NCBI GenBank assembly: GCA_024763015.1 | Contig: JANTGO010000004.1 | Coordinates: 1 to 35,047, forward strand | Origin: Flavobacteriaceae bacterium | GTDB taxonomy: Bacteria > Bacteroidota > Bacteroidia > Flavobacteriales > Flavobacteriaceae | Direction of reading: 5' to 3' | Length of the DNA stretch: 35,047 nucleotides | Shown: piece after piece, positions 1-10,013 of the stretch | Layout of the letters: each line of letters opens with the position of its first letter | Numbering within the stretch: position 1 is the stretch's first letter | Translations under genes and position numbers: made by a program | The notes under the pieces: model-generated | The model's input: the letters and a program-made list of their open reading frames with translations, nothing else | What the model was told of the DNA's origin: nothing | Database searches by the model: none

Positions 1-162
1 TTTTTTATACTAAAAATATATCGCTTACAAACTTCCAAGAAATAGGTGTCTAAGCTTCCATTTTGATTTTTATCAAAAGTATATTTTTTGGTTAAAAAAT
101 AATGCTATATGAGCTTGTTTTTTTAAAGAATAAATGTATTGTCTTTGTGAGAGAAATAAAAT

Positions 163-837
163 TTAATCTATATCCTCAGCTCCCAAAACACTAGCAATAA
201 TGGTTTCACCACCACGGGTTTTATCACCAATTACAACTGAAACCTTAGTGTTTACCGGTAAAAATACATCGACACGTGAGCCAAATTTGATAAATCCGGC
301 ATCGGCGCCTCTGACTACCTCATCACCTACTTTGGAGTAGTTTTCGATTCTTCTAGCAACCGCACCTGCAATTTGCCTAAACATAACAGGACCCATCATG
401 GGGTTGTCCACCACTATGGATGTTCGCTCGTTTAGCTCTGAAGATTTGGGATGCCAAGCCACCAAGTGCTTCCCCTTGTAGTATTTGCTATACAATACCT
501 TTCCACTTACGGGATAACGCGTAGCATGAACATTTAACGGAGACATAAAAATTGATATTTGCAGGCGTTTATCCTTAAAATATTCGGGCTCAATGACCTC
601 TTCAATAACCACCACTTTGCCGTCAACAGGCGCAATGACGTCGTTTGGCTTTGCAACGACCTCTCGAGAAGGAAATCTAAAAAAATAAACAATCAACACA
701 AAAAATATCAAGGAGGCGATGGTAATAATCCAATTTAACCAGTAGATATCATTGTGTTTGTGCAAATAATAATTAACAATGGCAATCACAAAAAAAGCCC
801 ATGCAATTATTCTATATCCTTCTTTATGTAAATTCAT
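163..837 (-). CDS. psd: Phosphatidylserine decarboxylase family protein
   Basis: 224 aa; N-terminal TM segments, 'PSREV...IAPVDGKVVVIEEV' and C-terminal 'KFGSRVDVFLP' typical of the short Psd family; overlaps cdsA stop (TAATG). Confidence 0.9.
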   Translation of the reverse strand: MNLHKEGYRIIAWAFFVIAIVNYYLHKHNDIYWLNWIITIASLIFFVLIVYFFRFPSREVVAKPNDVIAPVDGKVVVIEEVIEPEYFKDKRLQISIFMSPLNVHATRYPVSGKVLYSKYYKGKHLVAWHPKSSELNERTSIVVDNPMMGPVMFRQIAGAVARRIENYSKVGDEVVRGADAGFIKFGSRVDVFLPVNTKVSVVIGDKTRGGETIIASVLGAEDID

Positions 838-1637
838 TATTTCAAAATTAATAATAATATAAATACAAACGGAATAGCAAAAATAAAACTATCCAATCTG
901 TCTAAAATGCCACCATGTCCCGGCATTATTTTTCCGGAATCTTTAACGCCTGCCTGTCGTTTAAATTTAGACTCCAATAAATCGCCCAAGGTACCAAAAA
1001 TCACAATTACGAGGGCATACATTAAATAGATGTATAAAGAGAAGTGTAAATCAAATGAAGTATTCTTTGACATAAAATAATATAAAATTGCTACTAAAAC
1101 ACTTCCAGTTAGCCCACCAATAAGGCCCTCAATAGATTTTTTGGGTGAAATCTGCGGCGCCAATTTATGCTTACCAAAGCTAGAACCTGCCAAATAAGCA
1201 AAACTATCTGATGACCAAATAATCACAAAAACAAACAAGATTAAGTGCCAATCAATATGCAAGAGCAAGGCAAAGGGAAAGGCAATATAAAACATGCTCA
1301 GAAAAAACCTAGAAAGCATCTCACTTGTGATTTTACCAAGTATAAATTGCACAAAAGGAATCATCAAAAGTAAAATGCTAAAAGCCCATAAAATATTTTG
1401 GGTAAGATGCTTGTCGATATCAAAATGGTATTTAAAACTGCCACTCATAAAATAAATGGCAATGGCGGGCAAAATCAACAAACTTTTACGCACTTTGATT
1501 AATTTGGCAAACTCAACCAAGGCGAGCAACATAAAAATGAAGAACAGCCAAAAACGCAAGTAGGAAACTTGCAAACCCACCAAAACGATAAGGACATAAA
1601 CCAAGCCAAAAAAACTTCTTTTAACTAACTCCTTCAT
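837..1637 (-). CDS. cdsA: Phosphatidate cytidylyltransferase
   Basis: 266 aa multi-TM; C-terminal CDP-alcohol signature 'SDSFAYLAGSSFGKHKLAPQISPKKSIEGLIGG' and 'KDSGKIMPGHGGILDRLDS'. Confidence 0.95.
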   Translation of the reverse strand: MKELVKRSFFGLVYVLIVLVGLQVSYLRFWLFFIFMLLALVEFAKLIKVRKSLLILPAIAIYFMSGSFKYHFDIDKHLTQNILWAFSILLLMIPFVQFILGKITSEMLSRFFLSMFYIAFPFALLLHIDWHLILFVFVIIWSSDSFAYLAGSSFGKHKLAPQISPKKSIEGLIGGLTGSVLVAILYYFMSKNTSFDLHFSLYIYLMYALVIVIFGTLGDLLESKFKRQAGVKDSGKIMPGHGGILDRLDSFIFAIPFVFILLLILK

Positions 1638-1641
1638 CTCA

Positions 1642-2217
1642 TTAATTCTCTATTAAAAACAGATAGGTATCAAACCAATTTTCAGATACTTCTCCTTCTT
1701 TATTCTTCTTAAAAACGCTTAAAGTTTGTATATTTGACGGGTAATCCTCATATTTCTTATTTATCTCTCTCAAGGCATCTGCTTTTGACAAGGTAATTTG
1801 ATTGGACAATGCTATAAAAACCCTTGTATTGGGCAAATCTATATTTCTAAAATTTTTAGTTTGACGTGAGGTCGTCATAACGGCTCCTTCTTCAGCAATT
1901 AAGCTTTCGCAACCACCTAGCAAAACAGCATCTTTTGTAAGTTCGGTTGTACAAGGTACTTTTAATTTTTCTAAAAAATGCAAATAAGAACGTTCAATCA
2001 CACTAAAACGATCCTTTTTAAGATATTTTAGCAGTTTTAACAATTCAGAAGCAAAGCTATCCATATCTTCGGGATAGAAAAATTTGCCGCCATTCTCCTT
2101 AAACCTAAAAACAAAGTGTTCATCTACCGGCATCTTTGTCAATTGGTCGATATCCTCAACTTCATCTTTATCGTAATCTTTAGACTTTGAAGAAAAAATT
2201 TTTTTAAAAAATTCCAT
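1642..2217 (-). CDS. LUD domain (LutC/YkgG-like) protein
   Basis: 191 aa; pattern consistent with LUD/LutC-like fold ('LGGCESLIAEEGAVMTTSRQT'); sits between ftsH and cdsA. Confidence 0.7.
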   Translation of the reverse strand: MEFFKKIFSSKSKDYDKDEVEDIDQLTKMPVDEHFVFRFKENGGKFFYPEDMDSFASELLKLLKYLKKDRFSVIERSYLHFLEKLKVPCTTELTKDAVLLGGCESLIAEEGAVMTTSRQTKNFRNIDLPNTRVFIALSNQITLSKADALREINKKYEDYPSNIQTLSVFKKNKEGEVSENWFDTYLFLIEN

Positions 2218-2261
2218 TATCGGCTGATTTTTATCTTATAAGTGTTTTGCAAATATAAAAA

Positions 2262-2298
2262 AATAACACCGATAAAATGCAATTATATCGGTGTTATT
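2262..2298 (-). terminator. Rho-independent terminator downstream of rsfS-ftsH
   Basis: 13-bp perfect stem AATAACACCGATA / TATCGGTGTTATT with 11-nt loop; on the minus strand it is followed by a T-rich run (rc of 'caaatataaaaa'). Confidence 0.75.
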
Positions 2299-2373
2299 CG
2301 TTTAAATATGTGTTACTTGCTATAAAAACATAAAATTTATAGTCTAATTTTATCAATTATAAATTTCAAAAAT

Positions 2374-4338
2374 CTACGCCTCAGGCGTTTCTTTTTCTTC
2401 CTCATCAAAAGGTCTCTTGCCAAGAATTCTTTCTAGATCTTCTTTAAAAATAACCTCTTTTTCAAGTAGTCTATTGGCCAAATTTATCAACTTCTCCTTA
2501 TTCTCACTTAAGATTTTTTTAACCCTAACATATTGTTCTTCAATTATTTTTGAAATTTCTTGATCGATAATCTCAGCTGTTTTTTCGCTGTACGGTTTGG
2601 TAAATCCGTAAGCTTCACCGGAAGAATCATAATAGGTCAAATTACCAATTTTTTCATTTAATCCGTAAACCGTTACCATCGCGCGTGCTTGTTTGGTTAC
2701 TTTTTCCAAATCGTTTAAGGCACCTGTTGAAATATTTCCAAAAATTACTTCTTCGGCAGCCCTACCTGCCAAAGTAGCAGCCATTTCGTCCAACATTTGT
2801 TCTTTTTCTACCAACACACGTTCTTCAGGCAAATACCAAGCGGCACCCAAAGACTGCCCACGAGGTACAATGGTTACTTTAACCAAAGGATGTGCATGCT
2901 CAAGCAACCAACTTGCCGTCGCATGACCTGCTTCATGATGTGCCACACGACGTTTTTCTGCCGGCTTTATAATTTTATTTTTCTTTTCCAATCCACCGAT
3001 TATTCTATCAACGGCATCTAGAAAATCTTGTTTATCTACTTGCTCTTTGGCTTTACGAGCCGCAATAAGCGCTGCTTCGTTACAAACATTGGCAATATCT
3101 GCACCCGAAAATCCGGGAGTCTGTTTTGCCAGAAAATCGACATCCACATCGTTTGACAACTTCAAGGGTTTTAGATGGACCTCAAATATCTCTTTACGTT
3201 CGTTTAAATCGGGTAAATCGACGAAAATCTGTCTATCAAAACGTCCGGCACGCAAGAGCGCTTTATCCAAAACATCTGCACGGTTTGTCGCAGCGATAAT
3301 AATTACGTTATCTTGTGAACCAAAGCCGTCCATCTCAGTAAGCAATTGGTTTAGCGTACTTTCTCTTTCATCATTACTGCCTGTCATATTGTTTTTGCCA
3401 CGGGCACGTCCTATGGCATCAATTTCGTCAATAAAGATGATTGAAGGTGATTTTTCCTTGGCTTTCTTAAACAAGTCTCTCACCCTAGAAGCACCAACCC
3501 CCACAAACATTTCTACAAAATCAGAACCTGAGAGTGAGAAAAAAGGCACTTTTGCTTCTCCGGCAACGGCTTTTGCAAGCAAGGTTTTTCCGGTTCCGGG
3601 AGGGCCTACCAATAAGACACCTTTCGGAATTTTACCACCCAATTTGGTGTATTTCTCCGTGTTTTTCAAAAAATCAACGATCTCTTTTACTTCTTCTTTT
3701 GCACCTTCTAATCCGGCAACATCTTTAAAAGTAGTTTTTTCTTTCTTTTTAGTATCGTATAATTGGGCACGTGATTTTCCAATGCTAAAAATACCGCCAC
3801 CGCCACCACTGCCGCCGGCACCGCCGCCACTCATTCGCTTCATCATATATAACCAGAAACCAATAATGAGAATCCATGGCAATACCTGCATCAAGAATGC
3901 CATAAAATAATCGGTTGTGGTTTTAAACTTATATTCTACCGGAATGCCTTTGGCTCTTGCTTCGTCCAATTTTTTTTCGAAGAGTTCCAAATTCCCAATT
4001 TCTACGATATAATCGGGTTGCGGACCGGATTGAAAAAATCCTTTTTCTTTTTTCTTGCCCTTTTTATCCTTGGCAGCATCGGCAATAAATATATCGGCAA
4101 GTTGTTTATTCTCAATAACAACTTCCTTTATTTTGCCATGATCCAAGAGCTCTTCAAATTTATTATAGCTTATTATTTTCTCATCATTTGAATCACCTGA
4201 ATTCATCATCAAGAAGAATAGCGTGGTAAAAATAGCAAAATAAATCCAAGATATATTAAATTTCATCGGGGACTTATTATTACCGGTATCAGGCTTTTTC
4301 ATTCCTTTTTTCGAATTGTCAATATTATTCTTATCCAT
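2374..4338 (-). CDS. ftsH: ATP-dependent zinc metalloprotease FtsH
   Basis: 654 aa; Walker A GPPGTGKT, 'IIFIDEIDAIGR', SRH, HEAGH zinc motif. Confidence 0.98.
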   Translation of the reverse strand: MDKNNIDNSKKGMKKPDTGNNKSPMKFNISWIYFAIFTTLFFLMMNSGDSNDEKIISYNKFEELLDHGKIKEVVIENKQLADIFIADAAKDKKGKKKEKGFFQSGPQPDYIVEIGNLELFEKKLDEARAKGIPVEYKFKTTTDYFMAFLMQVLPWILIIGFWLYMMKRMSGGGAGGSGGGGGIFSIGKSRAQLYDTKKKEKTTFKDVAGLEGAKEEVKEIVDFLKNTEKYTKLGGKIPKGVLLVGPPGTGKTLLAKAVAGEAKVPFFSLSGSDFVEMFVGVGASRVRDLFKKAKEKSPSIIFIDEIDAIGRARGKNNMTGSNDERESTLNQLLTEMDGFGSQDNVIIIAATNRADVLDKALLRAGRFDRQIFVDLPDLNERKEIFEVHLKPLKLSNDVDVDFLAKQTPGFSGADIANVCNEAALIAARKAKEQVDKQDFLDAVDRIIGGLEKKNKIIKPAEKRRVAHHEAGHATASWLLEHAHPLVKVTIVPRGQSLGAAWYLPEERVLVEKEQMLDEMAATLAGRAAEEVIFGNISTGALNDLEKVTKQARAMVTVYGLNEKIGNLTYYDSSGEAYGFTKPYSEKTAEIIDQEISKIIEEQYVRVKKILSENKEKLINLANRLLEKEVIFKEDLERILGKRPFDEEEKETPEA

Positions 4339-4357
4339 ACATTAAATTAAAAAATTA

Positions 4358-4723
4358 TTATTCACTTTTGAGCTGCATAATTTTGGCATCTGCCCAAAGT
4401 TCCTCTAAATCGTAATATTCCCTGGTGGCTTTTTGCATCACATGCACCACCACATCTACATAATCCATCAATATCCATTCGGAATTGTCAGTACCTTCGA
4501 TATGCCAAGGCTTTTGATGCAATTCCTTGCTTACCGTTTTTCTTACGGAATCTGCGATGGCATTTACTTGCGTGTTTGATGTTCCATCAGCTATGATAAA
4601 ATATTGAAAAACAGCATTTTCAATCTCTCTTAAATCTATGATTGTCGTATGTTGTCCTTTTACTTCTTCAATTCCTTCAATAATTTTGCTTATTAAAGCA
4701 TCAGTATTATTTTTATTCGTCAT
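4358..4723 (-). CDS. rsfS: Ribosomal silencing factor RsfS
   Basis: RsfS/Iojap core 'DALISKIIEGIEEVKGQHTTIIDLREIENAVFQYFIIADGTSNTQV...WILMDYVDVVVHVM'; ORF extends to 4768 but Met at 4723 is the better start. Confidence 0.9.
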   Translation of the reverse strand: MTNKNNTDALISKIIEGIEEVKGQHTTIIDLREIENAVFQYFIIADGTSNTQVNAIADSVRKTVSKELHQKPWHIEGTDNSEWILMDYVDVVVHVMQKATREYYDLEELWADAKIMQLKSE

Positions 4724-4826
4724 ATATTTTTCTATATTTTCTTCGTACTTTTGATAAAATTTTATCAATTAATTCTTTTGGCAAAGATGACAAAAATTTA
4801 TGTGAAAGCAAAACCTATTTTTTTTG

Positions 4827-4834
4827 TATTTTTG
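4827..4834 (+). promoter_or_regulatory. Candidate Bacteroidetes -7 element for birA
   Basis: TATTTTTG matches TAnnTTTG; ~59 bp before the birA ATG at 4893; no clear -33 TTTG seen. Confidence 0.35.
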
Positions 4835-4892
4835 ATAAAAACCTATTTAAACATAAGAAAAATTGATTGTACCAAAATTTACAAATATTGCT

Positions 4893-5468
4893 ATGAATCA
4901 TATCAAATTTAATACCATAAGTTCAACGAATGACTTCCTAAAAAGTTACAGCAAAGAAAAAAAACTACCCAATTTTTTTTATGTACAAACCGACAGTCAA
5001 ACGCAAGGACGCGGTCAAAGAACAAACAATTGGGAATCAGCTTGTTGTGAAAATATATTAATTAGCTTTTTGACTTTTCCGGATTTTAGCGCTCAAAAAC
5101 AATATCTGCTCAACCATATCGTTTCGATAGCGCTGGTAAATGTTTTGCGAAAATTTAAGATTTTTAATGTCAAAATAAAACAGCCAAACGACATAATGGC
5201 AGAAAATAAGAAAATTGCGGGTATTTTGATTGAGAATGTCATACACAATCAAATCATCAAACAAAGTATCATCGGTATTGGTTTGAATGTAAATCAAACG
5301 ATGTTTATCAATCTGCCCCAAGCCATTTCTATGAAAAATATCACCGGATTAACCTATTCTTTGGATGAAATCGTTCAAGTATTGAGACAAGAACTCATCG
5401 ACTTATTTAACAAGAATGAATCGACCATTAAAGAACTGTATGAACAGATAGAAAGCTACGAAGTATAA
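4893..5468 (+). CDS. birA: Biotin--[acetyl-CoA-carboxylase] ligase
   Basis: 'STNDFLK', 'QTQGRGQRTNNWES', 'KIKQPNDIMAENKKIAGILIE', 'IIGIGLNVNQ' motifs of BirA catalytic domain; Met at 4893 preferred over upstream TTG at 4863. Confidence 0.93.
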   Translation: MNHIKFNTISSTNDFLKSYSKEKKLPNFFYVQTDSQTQGRGQRTNNWESACCENILISFLTFPDFSAQKQYLLNHIVSIALVNVLRKFKIFNVKIKQPNDIMAENKKIAGILIENVIHNQIIKQSIIGIGLNVNQTMFINLPQAISMKNITGLTYSLDEIVQVLRQELIDLFNKNESTIKELYEQIESYEV

Positions 5469-5472
5469 AAAT

Positions 5473-6441
5473 ATGGGATATCTCGTAAAAAAATATCAAA
5501 AAGAGCATCAAAAAGACTGGGATGATTTTGTGCGAAAAACCGCCAATGGCACTTTTTTGCATCAAAGAAGTTATATGGACTATCATGCCGAGCGTTTTAC
5601 AGATTATAGTTTGATGATTTATAAAAAGAACAAACTTATCGGTGCGCTACCTGCTCATATAATTGATAATGAAATATTTAGTCACAACGGGTTGACCTAT
5701 GGTGAAATACTTTACCACAACAAATTACATCTTGCTGATAAGATAGAAATAACCGAACAGCTTTTAGAATACTTACAAGATAAAAAAATCAATCACTGGC
5801 ATATCAAAAGCATTCCCAATATTTTTCACCGCTATCCCGATGATGCCAATTTGTACCTCTATCATCATTTAGCTTCAAAAATGCTTTGGATGAAACCCTT
5901 TTTTGTCATTTTTACGCCTACATTTACCGGCATCAATCGCAATCGAAAAAGAAGTATCGCCGAGACTAAATCGCTAGCTTTACAAATTTCTCAAGATCAA
6001 AAATATTTAGCAGGTTTTTGGCAAATCATCCAACAAAATTTAGCTAGCCGGCACCAAGCAAGCCCCGTGCACAGTTTGGCAGAAATGCAACTTCTAATGA
6101 AGAGGTTTCCACAAGAAATCAATTTTTTTGCATGTCTGTCAAACGACAAAGTGCTGGCAGGTGCCATTGTATATAAGTTTGCAAATAGCGTCCATTATCA
6201 ATACATTCACGCCAACAATGAACCGGACAAAAGGAATGCTGTTGACTACTTAACAAACTATCTGATAGAACATTACAAAAAAGATTATACCTATATCAGT
6301 TTTGGAAGCGCAGAAAAAAACAAATTTATAGACCAAGGCTTGTCCTACTGGAAAGAAAGTTTTGGCGCAAAAATCATCAATCAATACGCCTACAAAATTG
6401 ACATAAACAAGGCTCACGAACTCAAGCAAATACGACAATGA
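5473..6441 (+). CDS. GNAT/FemAB-like acyltransferase
   Basis: 322 aa, tandem GNAT-like (FemAB-type) pattern; ATGA overlap with the downstream aminotransferase gene. Confidence 0.7.
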   Translation: MGYLVKKYQKEHQKDWDDFVRKTANGTFLHQRSYMDYHAERFTDYSLMIYKKNKLIGALPAHIIDNEIFSHNGLTYGEILYHNKLHLADKIEITEQLLEYLQDKKINHWHIKSIPNIFHRYPDDANLYLYHHLASKMLWMKPFFVIFTPTFTGINRNRKRSIAETKSLALQISQDQKYLAGFWQIIQQNLASRHQASPVHSLAEMQLLMKRFPQEINFFACLSNDKVLAGAIVYKFANSVHYQYIHANNEPDKRNAVDYLTNYLIEHYKKDYTYISFGSAEKNKFIDQGLSYWKESFGAKIINQYAYKIDINKAHELKQIRQ

Positions 6442-7535
6442 TTCCATTCCTAAACCTTAAAGAAATCAACCTAAAATACGAAGTTGCTTTTCAAGAGAAA
6501 TTCGCACAATTCTTGGAAAGTGGTTACTATGTCAGAGGCAATGAAGTCAAAAGTTTTGAACAAAATTTTGCACAATATTGTGGCACAGCGCATGCCATTG
6601 GGGTGGGAAATGGATTAGATGCCATTCGCCTAATTTTGGAAGGCTATAAAATCTTGGGCAAGCTCAAGCCGGCAGATGAAATTCTCGCACCGGCTAACAC
6701 CTATATTGCCAGCGTTTTGGCCATTAGCCAAGCCGGATTGACACCCGTGCTTGTCGAGCCAAACATTAAAACTTATAATATCGACCCGCAACAAGTCAAA
6801 GAAAAAATAAACGCCAAAACCAAAGCAATTTTAGCCGTACACCTCTACGGACAAGTGTCAGATATGAACGCCTTACAAAAAATTGCTAAGGAAAATAACC
6901 TGCTTCTGATTGAAGATGCCGCACAAGCACATGGCGCTGTCTATGAAAACAAAAAAACGGGAAATCTGGGCGATGCTGCTGCTTTTAGTTTTTACCCAAC
7001 CAAAAATTTAGGTGCTTTGGGCGATGGCGGTGCCGTTACAACACAAGATGCTAAACTGGCTGAAATCGTACTGCAATTATCCAACTACGGGCAAGCGACA
7101 AAATATGTCAGCCGGTTTAAAGGAATCAATTCTCGTCTGGATGAAATACAAGCCGGTTTTTTAAATGTCAAATTGCCATTTTTGGACGAAATCAATCAAA
7201 TGAGAAAACGTATTGCCAAAACATATTTGGAGCATATTGATAATGAAAAAATTGTTTTACCACAGCCAACGGATTTTCAAAGTCATGTTTTTCACCAATT
7301 TGTCCTTAGAACCAAAGAGCGAAATCTTTTTAAAAAATATCTTTCTGAGCAAGAAATAGATAGTATCATCCACTATCCTATTCCACCGCATCAGCAAGAT
7401 GCTTACCGTGAATGGAACGATTTATCCTATCCTGTTACGGAGCAAATTCACCAAGAAATTATCAGTATTCCCATCCGTGAAAATTTGACCGATTCAGAAA
7501 TTTTTTATATTATTGAACAAATTAATCGCTTTTGA
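6438..7535 (+). CDS. DegT/DnrJ/EryC1 family sugar aminotransferase (FdtB/QdtB-like)
   Basis: 365 aa; '[11 protein letters not shown]', '[24 protein letters not shown]', 'EDAAQAHGA', '[17 protein letters not shown]' PLP-Lys motif, '[12 protein letters not shown]'. Confidence 0.92.
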   Translation: MIPFLNLKEINLKYEVAFQEKFAQFLESGYYVRGNEVKSFEQNFAQYCGTAHAIGVGNGLDAIRLILEGYKILGKLKPADEILAPANTYIASVLAISQAGLTPVLVEPNIKTYNIDPQQVKEKINAKTKAILAVHLYGQVSDMNALQKIAKENNLLLIEDAAQAHGAVYENKKTGNLGDAAAFSFYPTKNLGALGDGGAVTTQDAKLAEIVLQLSNYGQATKYVSRFKGINSRLDEIQAGFLNVKLPFLDEINQMRKRIAKTYLEHIDNEKIVLPQPTDFQSHVFHQFVLRTKERNLFKKYLSEQEIDSIIHYPIPPHQQDAYREWNDLSYPVTEQIHQEIISIPIRENLTDSEIFYIIEQINRF

Positions 7536-8833
7536 ATGCTGTCAAAAAAATATTAAAGAAAAACATTTGGTTGAAAATCTCTTTTTTTAACTCCTTTGCT
7601 GTTGTTGCCAGGTTTATCAGCAGTTGGATTGTCAATAAGATTATCGCTATTTACATTGGTCCTGAAGGCACAAGTATGACGGAGCAGTTTCGAAATTTTT
7701 TGCAAACCCTTCAAGGCGTTTCCTCAATGGGTATTGGCGAAGGCGTTACCCGATATACCGCCAAATATCAAAACAACAAAAAACAGCTAAGTTCCTTTTT
7801 AGCAACCTCTTACAAGATTGTAATCATTACCTCGATTCTTTTTGCTATTGCCACCATTGTGTTCTCCAAAGACATCAACCGGCATTTGTTTGGCGACAGA
7901 GACTTTAATATGCTGATCATGTTAGCGGGGGTTTTGACGCCCATTTATGCGATTAACATCATTTTGATGTCTATCCTAAATGGGTTTCAGAAATATAAAA
8001 AAGTTACTTATCTCAATATTTTGGCAAATATTTCAGTCGCTGCTTTTGCTTTTTATCTTGTCATAAATTACCAATTATTCGGTGCTTTGTTGCTCGTATT
8101 AATCACCCAAGTCATTATGTTTGTCATCGTATTGTTACTGATTCGAAACGATATGATTGAAATACTGCGATTCTCACTAGGAAAATCTAAAAACAGTCAT
8201 TACAAAAGATTGATTAACTATGTAGGAATGGCACTGGTTACAGCCATTGTTATCCCCTTATTCAGCATCTTAATCCGTAATCAGATATTTGATTATTTTC
8301 AAAATGATCAAGGAGTACATGCAGGCTATTGGGATGGCGTTAAAAAAGTATCAGGATTATTATTAGCGTTCATCACGCCCATTTTCAGCTTGTATTATTA
8401 TCCCCAACTTGCCAAAATTACAACCAACAAGGAATATTTTGCTGAATTAAAAAAGTTTTTTAAACAGATTTTCCCATTATTCACGCTTGGAATGATTGTA
8501 TTATACTTGCTGAGACATTGGGCTGTACTCCTATTTTTCTCGAAGGAATATACACCTATGGAAGATTTGTTTTATTGGCAACTCTTAGGCGATTTTGTCA
8601 GGATTATTTCGCTAACAATTGCCTTTTTGATGCTTGCCAAAGCCAAAGTCGTTTATTACATTTCTACGGAAATTGGCTTTTGGATAGTTTATTATTTTTT
8701 GACACAGTATTTCATACAAAAATATGATTTAGAAGGAGTTACAATTGCCTATTTCGTAACTTACCTACTTTATCTTGCCAGTTTGCTCCTGCTGTACAGG
8801 AGAATATTTACCAAAAGAACTGTTTTATTATAA
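7532..8833 (+). CDS. O-antigen/lipid-linked oligosaccharide flippase (Wzx-like)
   Basis: 433 aa polytopic; '[26 protein letters not shown]' N-terminus of Wzx flippases; starts with TTG overlapping the upstream TGA stop. Confidence 0.85.
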   Translation: MNAVKKILKKNIWLKISFFNSFAVVARFISSWIVNKIIAIYIGPEGTSMTEQFRNFLQTLQGVSSMGIGEGVTRYTAKYQNNKKQLSSFLATSYKIVIITSILFAIATIVFSKDINRHLFGDRDFNMLIMLAGVLTPIYAINIILMSILNGFQKYKKVTYLNILANISVAAFAFYLVINYQLFGALLLVLITQVIMFVIVLLLIRNDMIEILRFSLGKSKNSHYKRLINYVGMALVTAIVIPLFSILIRNQIFDYFQNDQGVHAGYWDGVKKVSGLLLAFITPIFSLYYYPQLAKITTNKEYFAELKKFFKQIFPLFTLGMIVLYLLRHWAVLLFFSKEYTPMEDLFYWQLLGDFVRIISLTIAFLMLAKAKVVYYISTEIGFWIVYYFLTQYFIQKYDLEGVTIAYFVTYLLYLASLLLLYRRIFTKRTVLL

Positions 8834-8851
8834 TTTAAAAGTGATTTAAAA

Positions 8852-9274
8852 ATGAAAAAGATTCTCATCATAAACGGACCTAATTTAAATTTGTTGGGCA
8901 AGCGCGAACCGGAAATATACGGGAACGTCAGTTTTGAAGATTTTTTAATCGAGTTGCGTCAAAAATTTCCGAACATCGATATTTCTTATTATCAAACCAA
9001 TCACGAAGGCAATATCATAGACAAATTGCAAGAAGCAGCCGATAGCTTTGAAGCTGTTGTCTTAAACGCTGCGGCTTATACACATACTTCTATAGCCATC
9101 AGCGACACTTTAAAAATCCTGAAAATTCCCGTTGTAGAAGTTCACATCTCCGACATCAGTCAACGCGAAGAATATCGCAAATTTTCTTTTGTCTCCGACC
9201 ACGCTGCGCTAGTGATTATGGGCGAAGGACTGGCGGGTTATACCAAAGCTATTTCATATTTATCAAAGCTATAA
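8852..9274 (+). CDS. aroQ: 3-dehydroquinate dehydratase type II
   Basis: 140 aa; 'IINGPNLNLLGKREPEIYG', 'YQTNHEGNIIDKLQEA', 'LNAAAYTHTSIAISD', 'VEVHISDISQREEYR'. Confidence 0.97.
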   Translation: MKKILIINGPNLNLLGKREPEIYGNVSFEDFLIELRQKFPNIDISYYQTNHEGNIIDKLQEAADSFEAVVLNAAAYTHTSIAISDTLKILKIPVVEVHISDISQREEYRKFSFVSDHAALVIMGEGLAGYTKAISYLSKL

Positions 9275-9278
9275 ATTT

Positions 9279-10007
9279 ATGTATAAAACACTATTGAGTT
9301 GGAGCACCGGTAAAGATGCGGCATACAGTTTATACCTAAGCATGCAACAAAACCAAAAACCGGATGCTTTGCTTACAACCGTCAACCAAGATTTTGAACG
9401 CGTTTCAATGCATGGAATCAAATTAAATTTGCTAGAACAACAAGCAGAAAGATTAGGATTACCCATTTTTACGATTTCGATGCACAAAGATGTCAGTATG
9501 GCAGATTACAACCAAATTATGTTTGAGAATTTGATACAATTAAAGGCAAAAGGTTTTGAACAAATCATTTTTGGCGACATATTTTTAGAAGATTTAAAGA
9601 TTTTTAGAGAAAAAGAATTATCAAAAATACCGCTAAAAGCCAACTTTCCGCTTTGGCAAAAAGACACCAGAATTTTGGCAAAAAAAATAATTGCCTCCGG
9701 CATAAAAGCCATTGTTGTCAGTGTCAATGCCAAATATCTTGATAAAAGTTTCGCGGGCAGAATTTACGATGAAAGTTTTCTAAACGACCTGCCGGACAAT
9801 GTCGATTGGTGTGGCGAGAATGGTGCGTTTCATACATTTGTTTTTGACAGCCCCGATTTTTCTTCCCCGATTGATTTTACCAAAGGAGAAATTGTCTTTA
9901 AAAGCTATAAAAGCTGTACAGAAGATGACGAAAATTCCTATAAAAAAGATTCTCAAGGAGCCACTTCAAAATGGGATACCGGATTTTGGTTTATCGATTT
10001 AAACTAG
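9279..10007 (+). CDS. Dph6-like (diphthine--ammonia ligase family, DUF71) ATP-pyrophosphatase
   Basis: 242 aa; PP-loop variant 'SWSTGKDAAYSL', 'FGDIFLEDLKIFRE', 'CGENGAFHTFVFDSP'. Confidence 0.85.
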   Translation: MYKTLLSWSTGKDAAYSLYLSMQQNQKPDALLTTVNQDFERVSMHGIKLNLLEQQAERLGLPIFTISMHKDVSMADYNQIMFENLIQLKAKGFEQIIFGDIFLEDLKIFREKELSKIPLKANFPLWQKDTRILAKKIIASGIKAIVVSVNAKYLDKSFAGRIYDESFLNDLPDNVDWCGENGAFHTFVFDSPDFSSPIDFTKGEIVFKSYKSCTEDDENSYKKDSQGATSKWDTGFWFIDLN

Positions 10008-10013
10008 TTATAA

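Noticed and set aside
3047-3910. 287-aa plus-strand ORF antisense to ftsH
   Set aside because: Lies wholly within the strongly supported ftsH CDS; low-complexity, Pro/Ser-rich translation with no domain; typical spurious antisense ORF.
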